This document shows, piece after piece, positions 9,811-18,210 of a stretch of 64,000 nt of DNA. A program made the position numbers and the translations under genes. The notes under the pieces are model-generated. The model was not told the DNA's origin, made no database searches, and saw nothing but the letters and a program-made list of their open reading frames with translations. Within the stretch, counting starts at the first letter, position 1. Every line of letters starts with the position of its first letter. Source of the stretch: Bosea sp. 685 (lineage in GTDB: Bacteria > Pseudomonadota > Alphaproteobacteria > Rhizobiales > Beijerinckiaceae); NCBI RefSeq assembly GCF_031884435.1, contig NZ_CP134779.1, forward strand, positions 1,674,001 through 1,738,000, in the 5' to 3' direction.

Positions 9811-9915
9811 ATGACGGTTTTGAAGCTGCTCGACTCGCAGACCCTCACGCGCATCGTGCTGGGGCTGTGCTTCGGTCTGATGGCGGCGGTCATCGCCGGC
9901 CTGATCAGGAGCTGA
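9811..9915 (+). CDS. Small membrane protein 3 of 3 (34 residues)
   Basis: A 34-residue reading frame: a short polar start (MTVLKLLDSQTLTR) and a hydrophobic span (IVLGLCFGLMAAVIAGLI) ending in RS. GAGGAGGG lies 4 bp before the ATG, which strongly suggests translation. An in-frame ATG at 9793 would add six residues, but the ribosome-binding site lies between the two. Last of three tandem tiny membrane proteins; too short for most gene callers. Confidence 0.6.
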   Translation: MTVLKLLDSQTLTRIVLGLCFGLMAAVIAGLIRS

Positions 9916-10057
9916 CCGGCCTATTCCGACACGAGAGCGTCTTCGCGCGAGAGCGTTTTCGAGCGGAGTGGATATCGGTTCGCGTAACGAAGACGCGTTG
10001 AACAATCGGCCAGGGCTGCTGTTGAATGATCCAGTTGGATCGGAAACCGTTCTGAAG

Positions 10058-10086
10058 AAAAGGCCCGGCGGTGTTCCGCCGGGCCT
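10058..10086 (-). terminator. Terminator of the ComEA-like gene
   Basis: An 11-bp perfect stem AGGCCCGGCGG/CCGCCGGGCCT with a 4-nt loop. Read on the minus strand it is followed by TTTTCTTC, the right polarity for ending the ComEA-like transcript 47 bp after its stop. Confidence 0.7.
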
Positions 10087-10132
10087 CGCTTCGTCTCGTC
10101 GGCGAACCGGCGCAGACGCCGATTCAGTCGGT

Positions 10133-10498
10133 TCAGAAGGTGATCTTGTCCTTGATGTCGGCTTCGACATTGGAGGGCAGCACGTTGCGCTTCACCAGAT
10201 CGGCGAAGTCCTTGAACTTCGTCTTGGCGCGCTCCTCGATGATCTTCTTGGAACGGGCCTCGCCGATACCCTTCAGCGTGTCGAGTTCGGCGGCGGTCGC
10301 CGTGTTGATGTTGATCTTCTTGGCCTGGGCGGGCTGCGTCGCTATCGGCTTGGCGGGCTGAACTGCTGGAGCCGCTGGAGCGGTGACCGGAGCGGTCGGC
10401 TTTGCAGGCGTCGCGGGCTGCGTCGCCGTCTGTGCGAAGCCCTGGCCGGCGGTCAAAGCGAGCGCGGCGAGGGGGATCAGGAAACGGGAGATCGTCAT
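10133..10498 (-). CDS. Secreted ComEA-like helix-hairpin-helix protein
   Basis: A 121-residue exported protein: a signal peptide (about 1-21, ending GFAQ), an Ala/Pro/Thr-rich linker, and a C-terminal helix-hairpin-helix domain (about 65-121) starting ININTATAAELDTLKGIGEA. This is the DNA-binding domain of ComEA, which binds incoming DNA at the cell surface or in the periplasm. Many alphaproteobacteria carry such short proteins without a full competence locus, so a role in DNA uptake is not certain. No other competence gene is nearby. The ATG at 10498 is chosen because the signal peptide starts there. Confidence 0.85.
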   Translation of the reverse strand: MTISRFLIPLAALALTAGQGFAQTATQPATPAKPTAPVTAPAAPAVQPAKPIATQPAQAKKININTATAAELDTLKGIGEARSKKIIEERAKTKFKDFADLVKRNVLPSNVEADIKDKITF

Positions 10499-10756
10499 GT
10501 CATGGACCTCAGTGTTCGGCCCGGTTTGTCGCATCTGACGGAGGCCGGGCCCTTCGCCAGACGACGCTGCCGGCTTGGGGCCGGTCCAGCGTGTCACGGC
10601 GGCGTCGAACCGCTCGATGGCGGGGCGCCGACGTGACGACGCCATATCGCGCCTGGCGGCGTGAACCCGTGCTGAATGGCGCATTCAGCCAATTGCAGTG
10701 TTTCGGCGTGGGGTTTCCGATCGCGGGTAACCGGTGCCTGCTTGTCGCCGCCCGCG

Positions 10757-11281
10757 CTATTTCGTCATGAACTCGGCGAGGCGCCCGGCGCCGTAAAGCA
10801 GCGCGAAACCCCAGGCGGTCGAGGCGATCCAGTTGGCGATCTGGAAAGGCCAGAACGGCATCTGCACGATACCGGCGACGATCGCGATCACGGCGCGCAA
10901 CGGCCCGAAGAAGTGGCCGATCAGGATGCTGGCGACGCCCCATTTCTCGAAGAAGGCGTGGCCGCGCTCGAGCAATTGCGGGTTCTTGTTGAGTGGCCAG
11001 TAATCGCCGACGCGCGGGCCCAGCACGAGGCCCGCCCAATACGAGACCCAGAAGCCGCAGCCGGCGCCGACCGAAGCCGCAAAGGCGAGCGGAATCAGAT
11101 TGAGGCCCGACGCTCCGGCCGCCGCCCCGAAGGCGGTGAAGAACACGGTTGCCGGCACGAGCCAGGACAACACCGCGACGCATTCGCAGAAGGCGACCAG
11201 GAAGACGATCGGGATCGCCCATTCCTGATGGGCCCGCATGAACTCGACGAGCGCTTGCATCCAGAGTTCGAGTTGGGCCAT
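10757..11281 (-). CDS. DedA/SNARE-associated family inner-membrane protein
   Basis: A 174-residue multispanning protein of the DedA (VTT-domain) family, which includes lipid and undecaprenyl-phosphate flippases. Family-type features are WLVPATVFFTAFGA in the first half, SYWAGLVLG, and the conserved GHFFGPLRAVIAIVAGI segment near residues 122-138. At 174 residues it is at the short end of the family. Monocistronic on the minus strand, divergent from the ABC transporter genes. Confidence 0.88.
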   Translation of the reverse strand: MAQLELWMQALVEFMRAHQEWAIPIVFLVAFCECVAVLSWLVPATVFFTAFGAAAGASGLNLIPLAFAASVGAGCGFWVSYWAGLVLGPRVGDYWPLNKNPQLLERGHAFFEKWGVASILIGHFFGPLRAVIAIVAGIVQMPFWPFQIANWIASTAWGFALLYGAGRLAEFMTK

Positions 11282-11414
11282 GGCGAGCGCGATCTTTCCG
11301 GCGGGAGGCGCCGGCTTATCGCGTCTACCGCAGGGTTATGCAACCACAGGCCTTGCGCGAAAGGCGGCCTCCTTCGCCGAAGGACGACTTTGCCTTCGCC
11401 GGGGGATCGCATAG

Positions 11415-11456
11415 TCTTAGCCGCAAAGGTCAGGGTCTTGGCCGCAAAGATCAAGG
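11415..11456. repeat. 21-bp tandem direct repeat upstream of the ABC transporter
   Basis: Two adjacent 21-bp units (11415-11435 and 11436-11456) match at 18 of 21 positions; both contain GCCGCAAAG. The 21-bp period puts both copies on the same face of the helix, 52 bp upstream of the ABC ATPase start. Candidate binding sites for a regulator of the transporter; otherwise a slippage duplication. Confidence 0.6.
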
Positions 11457-11507
11457 CATGAGCGGCGAGCGCAGAATGGGCGCCAGGCCGACGGGGAAAC
11501 GGATTTC

Positions 11508-12377
11508 ATGGAGTTGCACCACCCCCCGCAGCGCGATGCGGGAGCAGGCGAGACGTCGCCTGCGGTCGCCCTCAACGGGCTCGACATCACCTTCCACATC
11601 GATGGCGGCAAGCGCTACAAGGCGGTCACCGGGATCAACCTCTCGGTTGCGGCGGGCGAGTTCGTCTCGGTCGTCGGGCCGACCGGCTGTGGCAAGTCGA
11701 CCTTGCTCAACGCGGCGGCGGGCCTGCTCGTGCCCTCGGCCGGCACGGTCGGCATCTTCGGCAAGCCGCTCTCGGGCCTGAACCGCCGGGCCGGCTATCT
11801 CTTCCAGGCCGATGCGCTGATGCCGTGGAAGACGGCGCTCGAAAACGTCAAGGTCGCGCTGGAGCCGATGGGCGTTTCCGATGCGCAGGCCGACGCCCGG
11901 GCGCGCGAATGGCTCGGCAGGGTGGGCTTGCGCGCCTTCGTCGATCGCTATCCGCATATGCTTTCAGGCGGGCAGCGCAAGCGCGTCAGCCTCGCGCAGA
12001 TGTTGATCCGCGACCCGGAAATCCTGCTGATGGACGAGCCTTTCGGCCCGCTCGACGCGCAGACCCGGCAGATCATGGGCAATCTCCTGCTCGATCTCTG
12101 GTCGAAGGACCGCAAGGCGCTGATCTTCGTGACGCATGATCTGGAGGAGGCGATCTCGCTCTCCGACCGCGTCGTCGTGATGTCGGCGGGGCCGGCCGCC
12201 GGCATCGTCGCCGATTACCGCGTGCCGCTGCCGCGGCCGCGCGACATCGCCGAGATTCGGCTGGAAAAAGCCTTCCACGAGATCCATCGCGACATCTGGG
12301 CCTCGCTCAGGGTCGAGGTGCAGAAGGCCTATGCGATGGGCGACGGGCGCGAGCTGGTCGAAGGAGCCGCGTCATGA
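11508..12377 (+). CDS. ABC transporter ATP-binding protein, nitrate/sulfonate/taurine type
   Basis: The 289-residue ATPase of an SsuB/TauB/NrtD-type importer, acting on the inner face of the membrane. Walker A is GPTGCGKST (57-65), the signature is LSGGQRKR (about 153), Walker B is ILLMDEPFG, and the H-loop is VTHDLEEAI. The last codons overlap the permease gene by the ATGA arrangement. The expected binding protein is encoded 3.4 kb downstream. Substrate is not determinable. Confidence 0.93.
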   Translation: MELHHPPQRDAGAGETSPAVALNGLDITFHIDGGKRYKAVTGINLSVAAGEFVSVVGPTGCGKSTLLNAAAGLLVPSAGTVGIFGKPLSGLNRRAGYLFQADALMPWKTALENVKVALEPMGVSDAQADARAREWLGRVGLRAFVDRYPHMLSGGQRKRVSLAQMLIRDPEILLMDEPFGPLDAQTRQIMGNLLLDLWSKDRKALIFVTHDLEEAISLSDRVVVMSAGPAAGIVADYRVPLPRPRDIAEIRLEKAFHEIHRDIWASLRVEVQKAYAMGDGRELVEGAAS

Positions 12378-13165
12378 ACCGCGCCAAGCTGCTTGGCCTG
12401 CAGGCGCTGGTCATGGTCGTCTTCCTGCTGATCTGGCACGTCGTGACGGCCTATCCGATCTTCGGCGAGGTCAAGACGATCCAGTTCTTCTTCTCGACGC
12501 CGGCCGCCGTGCTGGGGCGGACCTTCAACCAGTTGATCGGACCCGATATCTACTGGCATCTCGGCATCACGCTGACCGAGACCGTGCTCGCCTTCGTCAT
12601 CGGCTCGGCCGCGGGCATCTTCTTCGGCTTCACCTTCGCGCGGCAGGAATTGCTGGCGGCGGTGTTCGACCCCTATATCAAGGCGGCGAACGCCCTGCCG
12701 CGCGTCGTGCTGGCTCCAATCTTCGCGCTCTGGTTTGGGCTCGGCATCTGGTCGAAGGTGGCGCTCGGCTTCACGCTGGTGTTCTTCATCGTCTTCTTCA
12801 ACGTTTACCAAGGCGTGCGCGAGGTTTCGCCGACCGTGCTGGCGAACGCCCGCATGCTCGGCATGAACGAGCGTCAGCTCTTCCGCCATGTCTATTGGCC
12901 TTCTGCGCTGACCTGGATGTTCTCCTCGCTGCACACGTCGGTGGGCTTTGCGCTGGTGGGAGCGGTGGTTGGCGAATATCTCGGCTCCTCGGCGGGGCTC
13001 GGCTACAAGATCCACGAGGCCGAGAGCGTCTTCGACGTCACCGGCGTGTTCTCCGGCATGCTGATCCTGGCGATCTTCGTAATCGCGATCGACGCGGCCG
13101 TGACCATGGTGGAGAAGCGGCTGCTGGTCTGGCGGCCAGGGCAGAGTTCGACCACGACGACGTGA
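12374..13165 (+). CDS. ABC transporter permease, nitrate/sulfonate/taurine type
   Basis: A 263-residue BPD_transp_1 inner-membrane permease with about six hydrophobic segments. The EAA-type loop for ATPase contact includes NARMLGMNERQLFRHVYWPS. The start overlaps the ATPase stop. The last 39 bp, encoding the tail VWRPGQSSTTTT, recur as a second copy downstream of the next gene, differing only at synonymous positions. That suggests the 3' end of this gene is a recombination boundary. Confidence 0.93.
   Translation: MNRAKLLGLQALVMVVFLLIWHVVTAYPIFGEVKTIQFFFSTPAAVLGRTFNQLIGPDIYWHLGITLTETVLAFVIGSAAGIFFGFTFARQELLAAVFDPYIKAANALPRVVLAPIFALWFGLGIWSKVALGFTLVFFIVFFNVYQGVREVSPTVLANARMLGMNERQLFRHVYWPSALTWMFSSLHTSVGFALVGAVVGEYLGSSAGLGYKIHEAESVFDVTGVFSGMLILAIFVIAIDAAVTMVEKRLLVWRPGQSSTTTT
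13125..13163. repeat. 39-bp direct repeat, left copy (permease 3' end)
   Basis: Matches 14164-14202 at 37 of 39 positions. Both differences are third-codon-position changes in the reading frame of the permease tail. Confidence 0.85.
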
Positions 13166-13179
13166 GGTTCTGAAGAGCC

Positions 13180-14142
13180 TTGATTGCTGATCGAGACCCG
13201 CGCCAAGGCGCGTCGCAACAAGCCACCCGCATTCGCGGGCTGATCGAGGATGACACCGACGATATCGTCGAACTCTACGCGCGTGCCGCGACTGTCGATC
13301 CTCGCATTGGTCCCATCCACGGCTCCGATTGGGAGCGCTTTGTTAGGCAGCCGCAGAACCATTGTGGGCGAGACTTTCGCGTCGCCCTCAGCGAGGGACG
13401 TCTTGTCGGGCTCGCTGAATCTTCGTTGCGAGATCAGGCCGAGCGGCGCGTTCGCTTCTTCAAGCTGATCGTTGACCCTGCCATGCGCCGCCGTGGAATT
13501 GGTAGCGCCCTGCTGGCTGAACTGTTGACGCTTGATCAATCGAATGACGCGTTGTCACTACAGACGCTTGCCGCTCGTGACTGGCCTGCCGGGCTGGCTT
13601 TTCTCGGCGCTCTGGGATTCGGGCACATCGAATCCGAGATCAGCATGCGCTGTTCGACGCTTACCGCGCCGCCAGCCGCGCAAGCGGAGGGTTTTTCGCT
13701 GGTGCGCGTAGCGGCTCCTGCGGATCATGCCGTCGATATCGCCCGTATTCACAATGCCGCTTTCGCCTCGGATGCCGCCTTTCGGCACACGACGCCGGCA
13801 GAGATGGCGCGCCTTATCGAGCACGACGCGGTCTGGATTGCGACGGACACATCGGGCGCCGTTGGTTTCTGCCGGCTTGAACTGGAAAACGACCTGATTT
13901 GGCTTGAGAGCATCGCCGTTGATCCGGCATGTCAGAATCGAGGGCTCGGCAGCGCCTTGGCCTTTCGAGCATTGAGCGCTGCTGGCTTAGAGCGCGACCG
14001 ACCTGCAGGTTTGAACGTGTCGAGCTCAAATCCGGCTGCGCTATCGGTCTATGAACGGCTTGGGTTTGTCACGGTTCGAGAGATGTATCGGTTCAGCGCG
14101 CGCCACAGTGACGTTGGCGATGCGATGGCTTTACGTCGTTAG
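13180..14142 (+). CDS. Tandem-domain GNAT N-acetyltransferase
   Basis: A 320-residue protein with two GNAT folds: domain 1 about 15-150, with the acetyl-CoA loop MRRRGIGSALL, and domain 2 about 165-315, with CQNRGLGSALAF followed by YERLGFVTV. The layout resembles two-domain GNATs such as mycothiol synthase, but the substrate is unknown. The start appears to be TTG at 13180. Codon and base use look less GC-biased than the neighbours. The gene is bracketed by the 39-bp direct repeat and splits the ATPase-permease pair from the rest of the locus, so it was probably acquired. Confidence 0.85.
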   Translation: MIADRDPRQGASQQATRIRGLIEDDTDDIVELYARAATVDPRIGPIHGSDWERFVRQPQNHCGRDFRVALSEGRLVGLAESSLRDQAERRVRFFKLIVDPAMRRRGIGSALLAELLTLDQSNDALSLQTLAARDWPAGLAFLGALGFGHIESEISMRCSTLTAPPAAQAEGFSLVRVAAPADHAVDIARIHNAAFASDAAFRHTTPAEMARLIEHDAVWIATDTSGAVGFCRLELENDLIWLESIAVDPACQNRGLGSALAFRALSAAGLERDRPAGLNVSSSNPAALSVYERLGFVTVREMYRFSARHSDVGDAMALRR

Positions 14143-14163
14143 AGAGCGTTCCCGTTCGGGCGT

Positions 14164-14202
14164 TGGTCTGGCGACCGGGGCAGAGTTCGACCACGACGAC
14201 GT
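14164..14202. repeat. 39-bp direct repeat, right copy (permease-tail remnant)
   Basis: Still encodes VWRPGQSSTTTT and a stop (TAA instead of TGA), with synonymous CGA for CGG and CCG for CCA, but has no permease gene in front of it. It looks like the displaced original 3' end. Confidence 0.85.
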
Positions 14203-14271
14203 AACGTCATCTTCGCTTGATCGCCGGCGATTGCAGGCTCATGCTCGTCTCCGCGATGGCGGAGGCGTGCC

Positions 14272-15633
14272 ATGGAACTCGAACTCAACGGTCGCATCAT
14301 TGAGGCGCCGAAGCCTGCCGACATCACCGGCGCCATCGACGGGCATGGCGGCGGGCCCGACTGGTTCGTCAATCTCAGCGACGATGATAGCGATGTCGAA
14401 GCTTTTCTGAACGGCGACGGCTCGTTCCGGCTGACCTATCATGACGGCAAGGATCGCTTCACCGCGGCCGACCCGGTCGATGCCGCGACCTTGAAGACGA
14501 TCCTGCTTGCGGCCCTGAATGGCGAGATTGGCTGGCGCCGCGACCGTGTGTGGCTGCGCCAATTGTCGCCGGCGAAAGCCGCCGAGGCGGCAGGCGAGCC
14601 GCCGGTCTGGGCGATCGCAGCGGTCATCGCCTCGATCGCACTGGTCTTCGTGGTCACCAATCTGCCCGATAGCTGGTTGGAGCGGCTGCCTGTTCCCAAT
14701 ACGACGCTGGGCATGATCGGGCTGATCGCCTTTCCGATGGTGATCATGATCATCGCGATGGTCGCCCATAAGGCGATCCAGCTGCGCCGGGCCAAGAGCT
14801 GGCTGCCAGTGCAGGGGCGCATCACGAGTTCGCGCATGGCGACGCGCCGGTCCGGAGTGGGCGAGGGCGCCACCATCGTCAACATTCCCGCCGTCGCCTA
14901 CAGCTTCTCGGCCGGCGGGCGGAGTTATCAGGGCAGCCGGATCAGCATCGGCGATATCAGCGGCCCCTTCGCCGAGGAGGCGCTGGGGCGCTACCCGGTC
15001 GGCGCGGCGGTGACGGTGTATTACGACCCCGCCGATCCCGAGAACTGCGTGCTGGAGCGGGATGCGCCCAAGGGCGTGGTCAAGGGTTGCGGCGGGGTTC
15101 TGCTGGTGCTGGCCCTCCTGGGTGCGGGTGGATACTGGGTGGCCACGCAAGGGACCGAGGCGCTGCAGGCGAGCATGCCGCAAGCCGAAGTGCCGGTGAT
15201 GCTGTTCGCCTTCGGCTTCGGCTGCGCGGCGCTGCTGTTTTTCCTCGTCTTTCGCCGCTCTCTCGCTCGCGCCAATGCCTGGCCGATCGTGCCGGGGCGC
15301 GTCACCGTGAGCCGCATCGAGCAGCGCAAGAGCACGGACGACGGCCGGACCCGCATAAGCTACGCGCCGGTCGTCGAATTCACCTATCAGGTTCGCGGCC
15401 ACAGCTTCAGTAGCCGCCAGATCGCGCTCGGCATGCAGATGTCGGGCTCGCAAGGGGGCGCGGAGAAGGTCGTCAAGCGCTATCCGGCCGGTGCCGAGGT
15501 CGAGGTGCATTACGACCCTGCCAATCCCTCGCAGGCCGCGCTGGAGAACCCGACCGGCGCGAGCTGGATCCTGTTCGGGATCGCACTGTTCTGCTTCGGC
15601 GTCGCGCTCTATGCCAGCCACATTCTCCGGTGA
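14272..15633 (+). CDS. Membrane protein with two DUF3592 domains
   Basis: A 453-residue protein of unknown function. It has a soluble N-terminal part (1-105), spans at about 113-130 and 146-165, a DUF3592-like domain (177-262, ending VYYDPADPENCVLE), spans at about 273-290 and 308-327, a second DUF3592-like domain (336-425, ending VHYDPANPSQAALE), and a final span at 430-449. The two halves are clearly an internal duplication. It lies between the transporter's permease and binding-protein genes, but a link to transport is not shown. Confidence 0.82.
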   Translation: MELELNGRIIEAPKPADITGAIDGHGGGPDWFVNLSDDDSDVEAFLNGDGSFRLTYHDGKDRFTAADPVDAATLKTILLAALNGEIGWRRDRVWLRQLSPAKAAEAAGEPPVWAIAAVIASIALVFVVTNLPDSWLERLPVPNTTLGMIGLIAFPMVIMIIAMVAHKAIQLRRAKSWLPVQGRITSSRMATRRSGVGEGATIVNIPAVAYSFSAGGRSYQGSRISIGDISGPFAEEALGRYPVGAAVTVYYDPADPENCVLERDAPKGVVKGCGGVLLVLALLGAGGYWVATQGTEALQASMPQAEVPVMLFAFGFGCAALLFFLVFRRSLARANAWPIVPGRVTVSRIEQRKSTDDGRTRISYAPVVEFTYQVRGHSFSSRQIALGMQMSGSQGGAEKVVKRYPAGAEVEVHYDPANPSQAALENPTGASWILFGIALFCFGVALYASHILR

Positions 15634-15757
15634 AATCGCCCGCTCGTTTCCGCAACGCCTTTGACTCAAGGCGGGATTGGCGCGACGCCTGCGACTAATC
15701 TAGAACTGCTTCCCAACAAGGCTTTCGAAGCAAAGCATCCTCAGGGAAGGAAACCCG

Positions 15758-16792
15758 ATGAACCGCAGACATCTGATCATGGCGGCCGGCGTCGCGCTGG
15801 CGGCCTGGAGCGCTCCGGGCTTTACCCCGACCGCGTTGGCCCAGAACGCCGAAAAACCCAAGCTGACGCTCGGCGTTGGCGGCAAGCAACTGCTCTATTA
15901 CCTCCCGCTGACGGTCGCCGAGAAGAAGGGCTTCTTCAAGGAGCAGGGGCTCGAGGTCGAGATCAATGATTTCGGCGGTGGTGCGAAGTCGCTGCAGGCG
16001 CTGGTCGGCGGCTCGGTCGATGTCGTCACCGGCGCCTATGAGCACACCATCCGCATGCAGGCCAAGGGCCAGGATGTGCGCGCCGTGGTCGAGCTCGGGC
16101 GCTTTCCGGCGATCACCATCGCCGTGCGCAAGGAGCTCGCCGACAAGGTCAAATCGGCCGCCGACTTCAAGGGGTTGAAGATCGGCGTCACCGCGCCGGG
16201 GTCATCGACGGCGCTGACCGCGCAATACGCCATGGTCAAGGCCGGGCTGAAGGCGACGGATGCGCCGATCATCGGCATCGGCGCGGGCGCGAGCGCGGTT
16301 GCCGCGATCAAGCAGGGCCAGGTCGACATCATCTCGCATCTCGATCCCGTGACCTCGAAGCTCGAGGCCGATGGCGACATCGTCACGCTGATCGACACCC
16401 GCACAGAGGCCGGCACGCGCGCCCTCTTCGGCGGCTCGAATCCGGCCGCCGTGCTTTATCTCAAGGGCGAATTCGCCGAGAAGAACCCGGTGACGACGCA
16501 AAAGCTCGTCAATGCCTTCGTCAAGGCGCTGAAATGGCTGGAGACTGCCAAGCCAGAGGATGTCGCCGACCTGGTGCCACCGGAATATCTGCTCGGCGAC
16601 AAGCCGCTCTATCTGCGCGCGGTCAAGAATTCGCAGGAGAGCTATTCCCGCACCGGCATCTCGCCGCCCGAAGGCCAGCAGAGCGTCTATGACGCGCTGA
16701 AGCTGCTCGACCCGGAACTGGCGACGTCGAATGTCGATCTGAAGAAGACCTTCATCGATACCTTCGCGAAGAAGGCAGCGTCCGGCTCCTGA
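15758..16792 (+). CDS. ABC transporter substrate-binding protein, NitT/TauT type
   Basis: A 344-residue periplasmic binding protein. The signal peptide (about 1-29) has twin arginines (NRRHLIMAA) and could use the Tat or the Sec route. The mature part begins EKPKLTLGVGGKQLLYYLPL and has NMT1/SsuA-like features (VAEKKGFFKEQGLEVEIND, SVDVVTGAYEHTIRMQAKGQ). It almost certainly serves the ATPase and permease encoded at 11508-13165, from which it is now separated by the GNAT and DUF3592 genes. Ligand unknown; nitrate-, sulfonate- and pyrimidine-type ligands are all possible for the family. Confidence 0.92.
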   Translation: MNRRHLIMAAGVALAAWSAPGFTPTALAQNAEKPKLTLGVGGKQLLYYLPLTVAEKKGFFKEQGLEVEINDFGGGAKSLQALVGGSVDVVTGAYEHTIRMQAKGQDVRAVVELGRFPAITIAVRKELADKVKSAADFKGLKIGVTAPGSSTALTAQYAMVKAGLKATDAPIIGIGAGASAVAAIKQGQVDIISHLDPVTSKLEADGDIVTLIDTRTEAGTRALFGGSNPAAVLYLKGEFAEKNPVTTQKLVNAFVKALKWLETAKPEDVADLVPPEYLLGDKPLYLRAVKNSQESYSRTGISPPEGQQSVYDALKLLDPELATSNVDLKKTFIDTFAKKAASGS

Positions 16793-16850
16793 CCTCTCGA
16801 CATTGTCCGGCGCGCTGGTCACACTCGCCTCTGACGCAAGGAGAGGCGAG

Positions 16851-17258
16851 ATGACCGGGCGCGCTGCGATCGAGACCCTGATCAAAGATGCCTATGAGGC
16901 GCGCCATCGCGGCGACCTCGACGCCGTGATGGGCTATTTCCATCGCGATTGCAGCTATCGGCTCTCGGGAGCGTCGGCTCCCGCGCCGATGTTCATGCAG
17001 CCGACCGGCCATGCCGCCGTGCGCGCGCAGATGGCAGAGCTGATCGGCGCCTTCGCCTTCAGCAACATTGAAACGGTGTCGCTGACGGTCGAGGACGACC
17101 GGGCGGCATTGCATTGGCGAGCGGATGTGCTGTGTGTCCCGAGCGGGCGCAGCGCGCCCTTCGAGGTCATGGACCTGTTCACGTTCGCGGACGGTAAGAT
17201 CCTGAGCCTGGTCCAGTTCACCGATACGGCCGGCGTCACCCAGCTGACTGGCTCGTGA
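16851..17258 (+). CDS. SnoaL/NTF2-like family protein
   Basis: A 135-residue small alpha+beta barrel protein of the SnoaL-like type: IETLIKDAYEARHRGDLDAVMGYFHRD at the N-terminus and VMDLFTFADGKILSLVQFTDT at the C-terminus match the fold. The ATG at 16851 follows AAGGAGAGG and is preferred over an upstream in-frame start. Family members range from isomerases to binding proteins, so the role is open. Confidence 0.85.
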   Translation: MTGRAAIETLIKDAYEARHRGDLDAVMGYFHRDCSYRLSGASAPAPMFMQPTGHAAVRAQMAELIGAFAFSNIETVSLTVEDDRAALHWRADVLCVPSGRSAPFEVMDLFTFADGKILSLVQFTDTAGVTQLTGS

Positions 17259-17355
17259 CCCTGAAGGCTTGATCGCGGCCATCACCGCTTTCGATTTGCG
17301 GCGAGGCGGGGCGAGCGGGTAGAGCTTTCGTTTCCGTCACCAAGCGCGTTGCCTC

Positions 17356-18204
17356 ATGAACATCCTCTCGATCCAGTCGCATGTCGCCTATGGCCATGTC
17401 GGCAATGCCTCCGCCGTGTTCCCGATGCAGCGCCTCGGCGTCGAGGTCTGGCCGATCCATACCGTCCAGTTCTCCAATCACACCGGTTATGGCGCCTGGA
17501 AGGGCCGCGTCTTCGACGGCGGCATGATCGACGAGGTAATGGAAGGCATTGCCGAGCGCGGCGTGCTGCCGTCCTGCGACGGCGTGCTCTCCGGCTATAT
17601 GGGCTCGGCCGATGTCGGACATGCCATCCTCTCGGCGGTGGAGCGCGTGCGCGCGGCCAACCCCAAGGCCCTCTATTGCTGTGATCCCGTCATCGGCGAT
17701 GTCGGTCGCGGGGTCTTCGTGCGGCCGGGCATCCCCGAATTCATGCGCGAGCAGGCGGTGCCTGCAGCCGATATCGTGACGCCCAATCAGTTCGAGCTGG
17801 AATTGCTGACCGATATCGCGGTCAAGACCATCGCCGATGCGCATCGCGCGGTCGAGGCGCTGCGCGACACCGGGCCGAAGGTCGTGCTGGTGACTTCATT
17901 GTCGACCAACGAGACCCCTGACGATGCCATCGATATGATGGCCTCCGACGCCAAGGGCTCCTGGCGCGTGCGCACGCCGAAACTCGATGTCAGCGTCAAT
18001 GGCGCTGGCGACGCCATCGCGGCGCTGTTCTTCACCCATTATCTGCGCGAGGGATCGGCGGCGGCTGCGCTCGCCAAGGCCTCGGCCTCGATCTACGGCC
18101 TGCTGAAGCGAACCAAGGAGGCGGGTTCGCGCGAGATCCTGATGGTCGCGGCGCAGGACGAGTTCGTGACGCCGTCGCACCAGTTTGCGCCCGAGCCGGT
18201 CTGA
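17356..18204 (+). CDS. pdxY: Pyridoxal kinase
   Basis: Phosphorylates pyridoxal to pyridoxal 5'-phosphate in vitamin B6 salvage; cytoplasmic. 282 residues, typical of PdxY. Starts [17 protein letters not shown], with [11 protein letters not shown], the conserved [10 protein letters not shown] and the anion-hole motif [11 protein letters not shown] of ribokinase-fold kinases. It heads a run of four same-strand genes with tiny gaps or overlaps (pdxY, EEP, phzF, NUDIX). Confidence 0.94.
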   Translation: MNILSIQSHVAYGHVGNASAVFPMQRLGVEVWPIHTVQFSNHTGYGAWKGRVFDGGMIDEVMEGIAERGVLPSCDGVLSGYMGSADVGHAILSAVERVRAANPKALYCCDPVIGDVGRGVFVRPGIPEFMREQAVPAADIVTPNQFELELLTDIAVKTIADAHRAVEALRDTGPKVVLVTSLSTNETPDDAIDMMASDAKGSWRVRTPKLDVSVNGAGDAIAALFFTHYLREGSAAAALAKASASIYGLLKRTKEAGSREILMVAAQDEFVTPSHQFAPEPV

Positions 18205-18210
18205 ACCGGC

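Noticed and set aside
9943..10056. Possible small RNA between the third tiny membrane gene and the ComEA-like terminator
   Set aside because: The GAGCGTTTTCGAGCG and GGTTCGCGTAACGAAGACGCG pieces look like a decayed intergenic repeat; no promoter or independent terminator on the plus strand was found.
13125..14202. GNAT insertion as an insertion sequence with target duplication
   Set aside because: The 39-bp repeats are coding sequence with synonymous differences, too long and too diverged for a target duplication, and there are no inverted ends and no transposase.
16803..16850. N-terminal extension of the SnoaL-like protein
   Set aside because: Upstream in-frame start lacks a ribosome-binding site and the extension is unlike the fold; ATG 16851 follows AAGGAGAGG.
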